A DNA stretch of 64,000 bases from Symbiodinium natans (taxonomy: Eukaryota > Sar > Dinophyceae > Suessiales > Symbiodiniaceae): contig CAJNDS010000339.1 in the NCBI GenBank assembly GCA_905221605.1, positions 97,337 to 161,336 of the forward strand, in the 5' to 3' direction. The position numbers and the translations under genes were made by a program. Of this stretch, positions 13,701 through 25,700 are shown in pieces. Below the pieces are notes generated by a model. It ran no database searches. It was given only the letters and a program-made list of their open reading frames with translations, and was not told the origin of the DNA. Numbering within the stretch: position 1 is the first letter of the stretch; the number at the start of each line of letters is the position of its first letter.

Positions 13701-16700
13701 CTAGGACTTCTGCTGCCGCATCCTTGTCCGCCTCCTCGACGTCGTCCGTGGCCTTGTCCTTCAGGGCACGAGGAACAGGCGCCGCCGGCAGCGTGCGCTT
13801 ACGGGCCTTCAGCTCGATGCGCATGGACTCCTGCGCCATTTGCTCGCAGATGTTGTTGCTTTCCTCGCTGTGCAAGGAGACTTGGTAGCAGCGGCCAAGA
13901 CCCTGGGGATGCTCTTCGAAAGGGCAGTTCGCCCGGATCTTCTCTGTGTCGAACCCCATTGTCTTCCAGTAGTCCAACGGACGAAAGGGAGACACAGTGC
14001 TATCCTTCATCTGCTGGATCCTCCTCGTTGTGAGGATTCTTGTGACCTCGTTCCTCAACTTGTTGAGGCAAACCTTTCCGGTTGTCGGGTCACGGCACCG
14101 CGACGCCTTGGAGAAGAACTCCTCTTTCTCGGCGCCTTCGAATGCCAAGTCTTGCGGCCAGGTTAACCTGGCGACGTAGACCTGCAACGAGTGACAGTCC
14201 TTGTGCACATAGGTGTGCGTGCTCTTCTTGACCGCGTCCTCCCTCGCCACACTTCCCTTGCAGCGAGCGCAAAACACGGTGTCGACAGCAGCCATGGCTT
14301 CGGTGGCTCGTCGAAAGAGCTGCGGAAACTCAGGAGCTAGGGAGGCTGTGAAAACGAGCCAGCGGAGAAAAAGGAAGGCAGGAAACAGGAAGGATGGAGC
14401 AAATTTCGGCGCGTATCCCGCGGTATCGTGTGGTATCGCGGCATGGTTTTGCGCATGGGGCTGCAGGGGGATGCCAAGCGGTATCCCGCGGTATCGCGTT
14501 TTTTTTTTTCTGCAAACCTTATATCCAAGAGCCACCAAAACCGGTATCGCGCGGTATCGTGCCTGGTTCCTGTCCGCAAACCTAGAAGAACAAGGCGGGA
14601 TACCGCGAGATACCGCGCTGGTATCCTCTCAGCTCCCCCGGTATCGCGCGGTATCGCACGGTATCGCGCGGTATCGCGCGGTATCCCGTGGCATCCCGCG
14701 GTATCCAGGCCAACCCTACATCCTTGCCCTAAACCCTAAACCCTAAACCCTAAACCCTAAACCCTAAACCCTAAACCCTAAACCCTAAACCCTAAACCCT
14801 AAACCCTAAACCCTAAACCCTAAACCCTAAACCCTAAACCCTAAACCCTAAACCCTAAACCCTAAACCCTAAACCCTAAACCCTAAACCCTAAACCCTAA
14901 ACCCTAAACCCTAAACCCTAAACCCTAAACCAAACCCTCGGGTTGGTGTTTCAAAAGTACCTCCTTTAGAAGTACGATTTTGAAATTTGATGTTTTCAGT
15001 TGTTTCGCTTGTTTTTGTCGGTGTTTTCCATATGTTTTGTTTCTGTTTTGTTGTTGGTAAACCCTTTGGGGCTCTCAATGAGTGTCCCCGCTGTCTCTAG
15101 ATCTGTTCACTCTTGCCCGCTTACGTAGACCGCCGTGCGTGACGCAGCGCTTGCGCTCGTGCGTGAACTGTGAAGTGTCTGCAGCACGTGAGCGTTCACA
15201 GGGTTTGGGGTTGAGGGTTTGGGGGTTTAGGGTTTAGGGTTTAGGGCTTAGGGTTGAGGGTGACGGTTTCAGAGTAGCGCAAGCGCTCGTGTGTGAACTG
15301 ACTGCCCCGCAGCGCAGCAGATGAAGTCCTTTGGTCTGGGTACAGACATTGGCTCGTCATTGGCACCAGCAACACTCCAGCTATGAAGCTTGCACTACCG
15401 CTTCCAAGGCGTGAAAGACGCCAGCGAGTCCTGCCTTGAGGCTCTTTACGGAGTACAGAGAAACTCGCGTGCGACCAGCTTGCTTGTCCAGCAGAGCCGT
15501 CAGCACGCGCTCCAAGTAAGCCATCTCCTCTGCTAGCTTCTCCGCGTAGGGCTGGGACCACTTGAGAAGGTCGGAAGCACGGGCCAGGAACTTGGCTTCC
15601 TTCTTGGACAGTGCCCCTGCACAAGTGGAGCTGTGCATGTGGCAGCCTGCTGTTCTCTGTCGCTTGCTGCTCGAGCCGTCGCAGTCGACGTGGCTCTGAG
15701 CAGGTCGCTTCTGGCCGCTGCAGCCCACGTCCACGTAGAAGCCCAAGCTTTCCACTTCGTCGGCAGCTTCCGCCGCGGCAAGGCTGGCCATCTCACTCGC
15801 ACAGCAGCTGCAAGTCTAGGAACCGGCAGCTCGAGAAGAGATGCTATACACGACACGCTCCTCTGCACGCATCGGTCTATAGCGCCCTGCGCTCAGGCAA
15901 GCACACGGTCTACAATGCCATATAAACCTATGCAATGAGTCTGAAGCGCAGGAGGTCAGGGAACACTGCGCCTTTCGACCTCGCGCTGTGCAACCTCCAG
16001 CGCGCGCTCTTTGAGTGAGGCATATGAACATGCGACGACGCTGAGAATTCTGCAGCAGAGGGAGCTTCTATGAAAACTCCATGCGCTAAAACGGTGCACA
16101 GGTATCAGACCTGGTAGTGTCGCAAAAGCCAGCAGCTACGAGTGCAGCCCGGCCGCTTCCTGCATTTGCTGCAGCCTTTCTTGTACTTCTGCAGGAGACT
16201 CGACGGGACGCCGCACGCCTTGCGATACGCGCGCTCCGCCGCCGAACCTGGCTTGAAGTGCTGCCGCTCTTCCATGGTCTTCTTCTTGGACTTGCCCTTG
16301 TTCTTTGCCTCTGCACGAGGGTCGGGCTTCGAGGTCGGGTTCTTTCCAGACTTCTTGCCCGTGGCGCTGCTCTCCTTCTTCGTCTTGTTGTTTTTCTTCT
16401 TCTTCGGGCTTTGGCCTTTAGTGGGTGGCGTACTCTTCTTTGGCTCCTCCAGCGCATGCGCCGCCAGCTTTGGCAGTTTCGAGCCCATGGCTACCTGTAG
16501 CTCCAGAGCCGCATTCAAGACCGAGCTTCGGCCAGATGCCTCGCCGCCCTTTTGCTGAAGGACTGCTGCAGGTCCGCCACGCACACTCGCAGAAGAACCC
16601 GGCTGAGGTGCAGCATCAGGCGCCAAACTACCAGTAGCTGGCGCGGCTCCAGAGAGCACGGGCGCAGTCTCTGGCCCACGAGCAACCTGCATGGCAGGCT

Positions 16701-19700
16701 GGCAGGGCCTGTCCGAGACTTGCAGAGGCGTGGCCGGCAGCGCCAGCGACTGTTTCTCAGAGGAGCACACCTGAAGCAGCCCTGCAGATGGTGAAGAAGT
16801 AGCTTTGCTGTCTTCAGCAACACTGAGCGGAGGAACTCCAGATGCGGCAGGAGTCGCAGCCGGCTGCCCAGTCATCGCCTCTGCTCGAGACGCCTCACAG
16901 CAGCATGCTTCAGGAGTTCAAGGTATAGCGGGACCTACAGGGGGCTCTCGAGGGCTTCTACAGGTTTAGGATCTCCGGCACCTGAAGCTGCGCATGCTGG
17001 CTGGGCTGCAGCGGAGGCGGGGGCAGCAGGGCTGCCGGCGGTTGCCTGCGGCGCTCCTTCAAGAACAGTGGGCTTTCGTCTGAGTCGCAGTCCATTGTCG
17101 AGGGGCAGCGAGGCAGTGCAAACTTCATCTCGCTACTGCTGCGGACACAAGGGCCAACCGGAGTCTTGCCCGTACGCATCTTCAGGGTTTGTAGCTGCAG
17201 CCGCACCCACTTGTTGCTCATGCGAGCCGGCACGCCGACTGCGTTGAGCCTGAACTCCTCGTCGTCAAAGGGAGCCGCCGCGGGAGCTTCTTGCGCGAAG
17301 ACACGGTCACGCCAAGCATGGTCAAGGTCGCCCACGTTGCTTGGGAGAGCCACCACGTACGGCAGGTCGGGGAGCTTTGGACACAAACGCGCGTGCTTTT
17401 GCAGAGCGTTCTTGACTGAGAGGTACTGCTTGTGCACGGCCAACGCGTCGTTCATGGGCACGTGGTCCGAGCCGTACAGCAAGAAGTACCAGGTCACCAC
17501 TTGGGCTGTGAACTCGGACGGACAGCGGAGCCCCAAGCTGGCCAGGTAGCTGGACAGCACGTCCAGCTTTTTGAAGTCGCGCAGGCCGGGGTCCTGTAGC
17601 TGCTGCCAGACACTTCTCGTCAAGTACCGGAAGGCGTAGGAGAAGTCCTGCTGGTCTCGACGCTTCCGCTTAGTGGAAGGCTTGCTCGGTTTCCCTTCTG
17701 CAGTGGCTGTGGGCAGCGCCTGCGCAAGCTGACGCCTTTGCTGCTCTGACAAGCACAGTTTTGCGGCTGCCGAGTCTAGCAGGACCAAAACCTCGGAAGC
17801 AGAGGAGCAGTCAAACTCAGTCTCTGTGAGGCTAGCCTGAAGGAGGTCGAACTGCCTCTCACATTCCGCCAGAGCATTCTCCGGCGAGGCCGCCCTGCTG
17901 AAGGCTTCCAGGTAACCCAGCACCGCCTGGAGGTGAGCGGCCGCCATGCCGCGAGCGTCAGACTAACTAAGTCCCCCAGGCTTGGAAGCCAACGTGCGTC
18001 CCATAAGTGAACCACGGGCTCGAGACGCACGATGTGAGTATGACAGAAGCGCAAGCGCTCAGACATATAACAGAAGCGCGAGCGCTCACACGAGTCACAG
18101 AAGCGCAAGCGCTCACACATAGAAGAGCATGATGGAGAGGAGAAAGAACAGTGCATAGGTCGTGAAACACTATATGAGAAAACAACCTGCAAGACAACCG
18201 GGAGCCTTGGTGCTTCGCGACTGGCCAAAAAATATGTCTTCTGTACTTACACATATAAATACCTGGAACCTTTGCTCGCTTCTTTTCCTCACACACCACG
18301 CACCATGTCGCGCAGCGCATGGTCAGCTGCTGTTGCAAAGCGAACAACCGCGCGAAGAGCTGCCCGTGTCTCGTGCAGGAAATGGCGCAACTGTTCCACC
18401 TCCTCTGCCCTCACCACGATGTCGCCTCTGCCAGCATCTCCAGCACCAGCGTCTGGAGGCACTGCAGGAGGTGGCGGAGGTGGCAAGAGCTGAGCGTGAC
18501 CTGCAGCCGCAGCGCCGCCAGCTAGTGTTGCCCCGGAGCTTGGCAGCGGAGTCGACGCTGTAGGTTCCAAGGCCCCAGTCTTTGCCGCAACAGCTGGCGC
18601 AGAGGTAGTCTGCCCAGGCGCTGCCGGCGAGGCCACAGGAGAAGGCGTCCCCGTTTTTTGCTGCTTGAACTGGGGCGCGGCTTGGCCAAGGTCGCTGCCA
18701 GGCCGCTTCTGCGACTCGTTGGCGGCAGCGGACACACCAGCAGGCGAAGAAGCGGACTCTTCTTCACGACGACGTGCTTGCAGCCACTGTTCCCATTCCT
18801 CCTCGCTCCAGCGACTGTCCCACGCTGCCCAATCTCTAGCTGTCCACATTGGCTTCGAACCAAGAGCAGCTGCGCATGTTTCACCGCGCACTGAAACGCA
18901 ACCGGCTCGACAGTACACGCACAACTCCAGCAGCGCCGTGCGCTCTTGTGTTGCATTGTTTACATGTTTCCTCCTACACATGCAGTGCAGCAGCGCCCTG
19001 CGCTCAACGAGACACCAACAAAAACATTGCCTGAAGGCTTCAACAGCAAAACAGGCCACATGCAGGCATACTCTCAGTCTCCTTGAACCTGAAGCCCAAA
19101 ACCCAGACCGTAACAGTAGCCCCCTTTGGATTCGCCTGACTCCGTTAAAGCAGTCATGCTAGCCGAAGCACTATGCGCGTGTGCGGACAGATTCTTTTCC
19201 CTCGCGTCGGATCATAGTACCACTTGCAGTACCATGACTTCCTCTTCCCACCGCGCTCGCCACGCTCACGCTTGCCAGCGTCTGGAGGTAGGGAAGAAGG
19301 CGGAGTGGACTGAGCGCCAGCGTCTGCTGCGGCGCCGGCGCCTTGCGAGCAGGAGCTTGGCATCGCCGGTGAAGCTGTAGCTTCCAAGGCCCCGGTCGTA
19401 GCTGGCACGGCGGTCGTGCGCAGCGGCGCAGTTGTGCATGCTGCTTGCTGCATCGCTGGAGAAGAGCCCCCCACTTTCTGCTGCTTCGACTTGGCAGCCG
19501 CCTGGAGGCCAATGTCGCTGTTCCACGTCCGCTTCTCTGACTCCAGGCGCTCCATTTCTTCCGCCAATTTTTCCTCGAAGGTGGCCGACCCATAAAGAAG
19601 AAGAAAACGAGCCAAAGCCATCTCGAATGCGAGGCACACGTGTGTAGGCTTAAAGGGTTTCATGAAGGAGTTTCACATGTGACCGTCGCTCTTGCTTGGC

Positions 19701-22700
19701 ATGTTGAAACAATGCTGCCATGTAACTTGCTGCTGTTAGGCTAAGCTCTGCCAACAACACGCTTGACGGCGCGCTTGCAGGATATAAGAATTCGGTACTG
19801 GCAGAAGCGCGTAGCGCTCAACCGTGTTGACACATTAACAATTTGGATATTTTCTGTTTGACGGCAGAAGCGCACTGCGCTCGATACAGCAGCGCGAAGC
19901 GCTCGGCATGACTTTACTGTAGGGGAGGGTGCAGGGTTTAGGGCTGCACATAATGGTTTATAGGGGTTTCAGGTTTAAGGGCTTGGGGCTGAGGATATAG
20001 AGTCTCGGGTAGCGCACCACGCAAGAGTTGGGCCAGGTGTTCCTAGACTTCACCTGCAGCTACGAAAATCCGCCGGCAAGCTGCCATCGCTTTGAAGAGA
20101 CGAAAGCAAACCGTCACGTGCGGATAACATTTGCGACGCGTATACAAGTACATGTTTGTCGCACATAGAACTCTACGTAACGGAATTTGCAATTTGCACT
20201 TCACAATCTCATGGCAGCGCAAAGCGCTCGGTGTGTGATGTATACGACTTCTGTCACGTGAGCCTTACAACCCAGAGTCTCAAGAATAAAGTCTGCAGCA
20301 AAGACCAGATGTATGTTCGTGACCGTGTTAACATTGAACCCTACGACATAATGAGGCAAGATCGGAAAACCCGAGAAAACACGCATCGTGCTTGCACAAA
20401 CTAATTTAAGACATCCGCCAGCTTCCAAAGCAGTCCGAGATGTATGAAAACGGACAAAATCTATAAAAAACATACAAAAGCATGGATGAAAAAATGACAT
20501 GGGGCAGACATGCCTTTGCACGAAATTTGAGCTCCCGAAATCGATCAAAAAGTTAAGTTCAAGTTAAGTAAAAGTTAAGTTTTTTTAAGTTGTTGCATGA
20601 ACACAGCATGCTGAACTTAGCCAAAAGCTAACTATACTTAGGGTTGCTTAGCTTAAGGCTAAGACGCTTAACTAACCACACAAAAACTTAGAAGTTACAC
20701 CCATGTTAAACCCATGTTAAACCCATGTTGCTAAGTTGCTAAGTTATCTTAGTGGTCGCGCGAGCCCTAGCGTAAACCCTAAACCCTAAACCTACTTCTT
20801 GGATCCTGCCGGGTGTGGGGAAGCCCTCTGTTGGCACCCGTAGCTCTTGTCCTCCTGGCCTTCGTACTGCAGAGGGGTGATGCCTTGCTGCTTTGCATGC
20901 TGGGAAGGTTCGGGGTCTTGTGGCTTGGGTTTTACCCTAAACCCTAAACCCTAAACCAAAAACCAAAAACCAAAAACAAATCGGCACGAGGACATGTCTG
21001 GCTCGTCTAGCTGCGGCCGCGTGTCCGACATGAACAGAAAAATGTAGGGTTTCGGGTTCAGGGTTCAAGGTTTAGGTTTTAGGGTTTAGGGTTTAGGGTT
21101 CAGGGTTTAGGGTTTAGGGTTTAGGGTTTGGGGTTTAGGGGAACCCAGGGGCCTTAATAACTAGAATAGGTTTCTGGGGGCTGATTCAAGTATAATTATT
21201 GAGGGGAATACTATTCGCAATTTTGCCGACCCCTATAGCATAGTTGCTGGGTTCAGAAGCCCCAAGAAAGTTTACACTTTCAGTTCTATACAAAAATATA
21301 GTAGCCAAAAAGTGTAAAGTGCACTCATTCAGCTACTTTTTTATAGTAAGCCTGAAGCGCCCTACAGCACGCAGAAATCCGGAACCCACCAGCTGTTGCG
21401 AGCCACGGCGCCCCCGCGCTCAGAGGCGTAGACCTGCAGCTTCGAGTTCTTACGGCACGAAGATAAGGGGTTTAGGGCTTAGGGTTTAGGGTAACCCATA
21501 TCCAGCAATCTAAGGTTCGTAAGGCACCTCCATATAAACTACGAGTAGTACTGGAGCTCCCTAAACCCTAAACCCTAAACCCCTAAACCCTAAGCAACTT
21601 GCCTTGACCCGTCAACAGGGGACTGCGTCAGGCAGCTCCAAAAAAGACCGGAGATCGAGTTGCTTAGGGTTTAGGTTTTAGGGTTGAGGGTTGAGGGTTT
21701 AGAGTTTAGGGTAAGGGTTTAGGGCTAACCCCTGAAGATGCAGCTTGGGGGCTTCAAGGCTTGGGGGTTGAAGTGCCAGGTATTTCCTTGAAGCCCCCAA
21801 GGCCCTAAACCCTAAACCCTAACTCAAAAGCATGAGTCTAAAAGCGCCCGGGGGCCTTCTCCGCCACGTCCGGCGGGACCATGGCCGGCAAAGAAGGCCC
21901 GTAGATGTCGGCATCCAAAATCCCCACCTGGGGGCTTTACGACATTAGGGGAACCTGATTGGGGGGTTTAGGGCTGGGCTGCGCCTAAGCCCCTCGACCT
22001 CGCTGGCGCAAGCCGACCCAGGTCGTTCGCCCGCCTCCCACAGCTCGCGGGTCGGTAGCACCCACGTGGGGCCCGGTACCGGAACCCGTTTTTTTGGGAC
22101 CAGTACTGGGTCCCTGATTTTTTACCCGAATCTCGTTCCTGGGCGTGGCTGGCCTACCCCCAGGCCTCCGAGGCCAGGAGGGCCCGGATGTAGCTGATGT
22201 GCACACTAATGCATCGAAAAAGGTCGGCACTTTTCCTCTATCTGCTTGCACCGCTGTCGGTTGGCCTTGAGCCAAACACGTTCACCCGTTGAATCCTGCG
22301 CATGCAATGGAACCTGTCACGTCAATAGGACTGGTGTCTAAATCTTCAAGCGACAGTCCCATCCAATTTAAGTTGACGTGACATACAGGATTGATGAGCC
22401 TGAGCACTTTGGCACCGTAGGGAGATTCAGATCTGGAATGAACCAGCTGTACGGAGAACCAAGCCTAGCATACTGCCAAATGGGCATATCAAGTGGCTCA
22501 GAAGCAATAGACATTAACTGCGCAGTCTCTTGCAATAACTGACGATCTGACGCCGCCTTGGATCTTAACTTCCTCTTTGGATCTTGAGCTCGCTCAGATA
22601 ACTCGTCATGTTCAACTACGAGTTGAAGCTTCCCAGAGCCCAGTAGATGTAGTAGAGCTCCAGCTCCTTTGGAAATATCAGCCTTGGTGAGAGCATCTAC

Positions 22701-25700
22701 AAACATTTTGAAATGTGGAACCCACCGAATAGTAGCCTGTGATCTCTTCCATGGCCTCAGAAACAATTGCGAGTTCAATCGCAGTCCGGCGGTCTTGTTT
22801 TGATGAGGAGCCTCCCTCTTTTTGAATCACATCAAACACTGATTTTGCATCGATAACATGAACTTGAGGATTGCGATGACATAGTGGGGATGCGGAGGGC
22901 ATTGCAATCATGTAAGGCGAGAGTTGGTCAGCCCATTCACCTGACACGTCTCCGACCAGAACGCTTCTCAACATAACCTGCATCCACTCTACTTGCGCCA
23001 TACCCTGACTAAGAGCCAGCGCTTCTCCTGCTAGAGTTGAGGGAACCCGGCGTTTCAACTTGGCTGATCTCCAGCACACCGGTGATACTCGGACCCTTTC
23101 AGCTCCAGTAGGGAGCCGCTCGGCAGCTAAGACTAGCCACGCGCCCTGCGTTCCATCAGATGGTAAACCATCGCCTTCGCACGATTGAGGCAGTGATCCC
23201 ACACCACCTGCGTCTGACCCGACTATGAACGCCATATTTTCGATATCGAACTTCCATAAGATCAAAGGTCTGGACGCTGTATTGCGCAGGTGAGAAACCA
23301 TTTTGTTCATGGTGTGAATGTCTTCGACTGTGCCTTCGTGTAAGCGGGAGGCTAGGATAGAGCACATGCCGCTAGCTTCAGGACGAGTTTCTTTTGCAAC
23401 CCAACTGATTTTGTACAAAAGAGATCTGGCAGCTTCGAACTCATCGTCCAACAGCTTCTCCTTTCGTTGTCCGCGCCTGGCCTTGGGGAGCTTGATTGGG
23501 AAGAGATTCTCAAGAATGTATTTGTCTTGAAAGACTTCGATGCGATCACTGCGTACACGCACTCTTCGTCCTGCGTAGTCTTCTTCATTAATTACTCACC
23601 CAACGCCCAAACTGGAATCTCTTCATAAGACTATCTTTGATTTCGGCCTTGCACTCCTCATCTGAGGCGATTACTAGGTCATCCACCTCCACAAGAATCA
23701 TGGATGTCACAGCGCCCGCCCTGCGACGAACAAAAAGACAGTTCTCAAAGGGGTTTTGCTCAAACCCCAGCTGATTGATTAAATGATCTTTGACTGTCTC
23801 TCGCCATGCCCTTGGAGCGTCCAATAATCCGTAAACAGGCGCAACCAGTTGTATCAGCGTGCCTGGAGGAAGCCCCAATCCAGGACAGGCCTCAGCGTAG
23901 ACTGGTCCCGCTGCGCGCTGTATGGGATTTGATTGACAAAAGGCATTTTTGACGTCTGCGAAGTCAATCGAAAGACCTAGCCCCAATGCCATGAGCAGGA
24001 AGAGATACAAGGACTCAGTCATTGGCGTAGGGCTGAAGGTTTTAAGTTGAGGAGCATCATGATCCTGATGACCATGTACACACCATCTTGACTTGGCCTT
24101 CTTGCAGCCTATGCCAGGTTGAGGCTTCCACCGGCGCACGATGCGACTGGTCATGATCCGCTGAGGCATCTGTTTCTTCACACGTTCTGATTCATTTGGA
24201 GATAGCACCAACACAGCTCCTGTGTCTACTATAGCCTTCCACTCTGCAGCGTCAGATTTGTCAAACTGAAGTCTTTCTTCAGAGTTTAGATCCTTGAGAC
24301 TTATCTCGTTTCCACTGCCAACTACAAAACACCAGCCAGAATCCAAATTCTCAAAGATGTACGTTTCTGAAACTGGTATCTCTGCTGAGTTGGAAGCGAA
24401 CATGGCATCGAAGAGAGCTTGATCTTCGTTGGATGGCTCAGCTCCTGAGCGCCGAGATGCGTGAACGTAGTCTATCATTTCTCGGGCAGCACTTTGCATC
24501 CTTTGCTCCAGAGGATCATCATGTCGAAAGGCTGCGTGTTGCGATGAGGGCGTGGCGACTGATGAAGAGGCAGCTGATGGCGCTCGCGCTTGCACACCTG
24601 GAGCCAGATCGTGTAGCCTCTGACGTTTAGGATCTGAAGCAGTTTCTGAAGCATCTGAGGATCTGTGCGTAATCGTTGAATGAGGTCGCGAAGGAACATC
24701 AGTTTCCCTGGTCACCTGGCGGGCAAATGGTTCAATAGGAACTGGTACTTGTGGAATTTGTGCTTCAGGACTTACTATGGCGGGATGCTGTTCTGGTATG
24801 GGAGGTAGAAGCGGCGGCGTCTCGGGCTCATGAATCGGCGTGGGTTCCCAAGCTTCTGCAGGGGGATCACCCTCGCGAGCAACATCTACGGCTGAGGCCC
24901 TGACACCTGGAGACACGGACTGCAGAAGTTCACGTAGATCCGATTCCTGCGCCAGCTGAACCCCGAGAATTTCTTCTCTGAGAGCGGGTCTGAGCTGCCT
25001 CGTATCGCACTTCCAAAGTCTTGCTCGTACCTGCACCCACACTGTTGAGCCATGCTGTAGCACAACTGTACCAGGTCCTACCCACCTGCTCCTTGGCAAT
25101 AAGATCTGAGAGGTAGTTGAGCGCACAGACGGAGCAGCCTGACGCCAAACGTACACCCACTGCCCCACGTTCCAGTTCTTAATCTCGTGTCTCTTTGCCC
25201 GACCGGCTCTTGCCACACGATCTCGAGCGTCATGTTGAATTGCCCTTTCTCTGGCTTTCTGACGAATCTGAAATCTCTTGCTAAATTCAGCTGCTGGGGT
25301 GTCACCATCTAAGGGATCGGCATGAAGATCTGCCAGCCCGAGCTCGCCAGGGCCATCGTCTGTCAAGAGTTCATGGGGGACTCTTGGACCATGCCCAAAA
25401 ATCAACTGAAGAGGCGAAAAACCACCTCTACTATACCATCGATTCTTGCAGGAAGTCAATGCTGACACGAACTCTTCCAGATCTGACACGGTTTCCAGAA
25501 CACATGCTCCTGACTCAAGTTCAGCACTCAGTCTGGATTTTAGCCAGCCTCCATGCCGTTCAGCTCGCGCATTTTGCCATGGAGCTTCACGCGCTGCGAC
25601 CCAGTGAAATACTCCGTGCTGTTCTAGGCCCCGACTAAAGCGCCCTTCAAATTCAGCCCCTTGATCTGTGACAATTATCTCAGGCTCAAAGAAGTATCTC

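Larger units (their letters stand above)
8787..20229 (-). promoter_or_regulatory. Family of 21 oriented palindromes AGCGC-N(1-6)-GCGCTC in the 12.4-kb element
   Basis: Copies start at 8787, 9967, 10994, 11076, 11953, 12286, 12775, 12856, 15146, 15276, 15881, 15999, 18048, 18075, 18102, 18932, 18992, 19806, 19869, 19891 and 20216. On the plus strand all read AGCGC...GCGCTC, often preceded by CAG or CAGA, so the asymmetric outer bases always point the same way relative to the minus-strand genes. Most lie between genes or within ~20-170 bp of a start codon, several next to TATA-like words (TATAAAT, CATAAAG, CTATAG, TTATATCC). I saw no other copy of the paired motif in the window. A shared promoter or operator, or a binding site for an element-encoded protein, is inferred. 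Confidence 0.7.
8386..20772. mobile_element. 12.4-kb multi-gene DNA element with 13-bp TIRs, inserted in a telomere-type repeat
   Basis: The left end reads CGCTAGGGCTCGC and the right end is its exact reverse complement, GCGAGCCCTAGCG (13/13). TA flanks both ends inside CCCTAAA repeats, giving either a TA target duplication or, since the target itself contains TA, no duplication with slightly longer ends. Subterminal AACTTAGC doublets are inverted (8460-8477 and 20735-20750). AAAAGTTAAGTTCAAGTTAAGT-type repeats lie near both ends in direct orientation (about 8496-8540 and 20550-20583). Inside are a transposase-like gene and at least eight more genes, all on the minus strand, 21 oriented palindromes, a GGTATCGCGC array and a 210-bp CCCTAAA array. 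It lies in an intron of the Mrp-like gene. Two adjacent elements separated by the internal array is an alternative, but the matched ends favour one. Confidence 0.75.

Noticed and set aside
15533-15938. Arg/Ser-rich frames overlapping the 136-aa gene
   Set aside because: Shadows of the 15381-15791 gene in other frames.
8386-20772. Polinton/Maverick or giant-virus insertion
   Set aside because: No DNA polymerase B, capsid, packaging ATPase or retroviral-type integrase is visible in any frame.
20980-21000. Cloning-adapter contamination (CGGCACGAG plus a nearby GCGGCCGC)
   Set aside because: The words match a cDNA adapter and NotI site by eye, but surrounding sequence is continuous intron DNA; two short matches are not enough to claim contamination.
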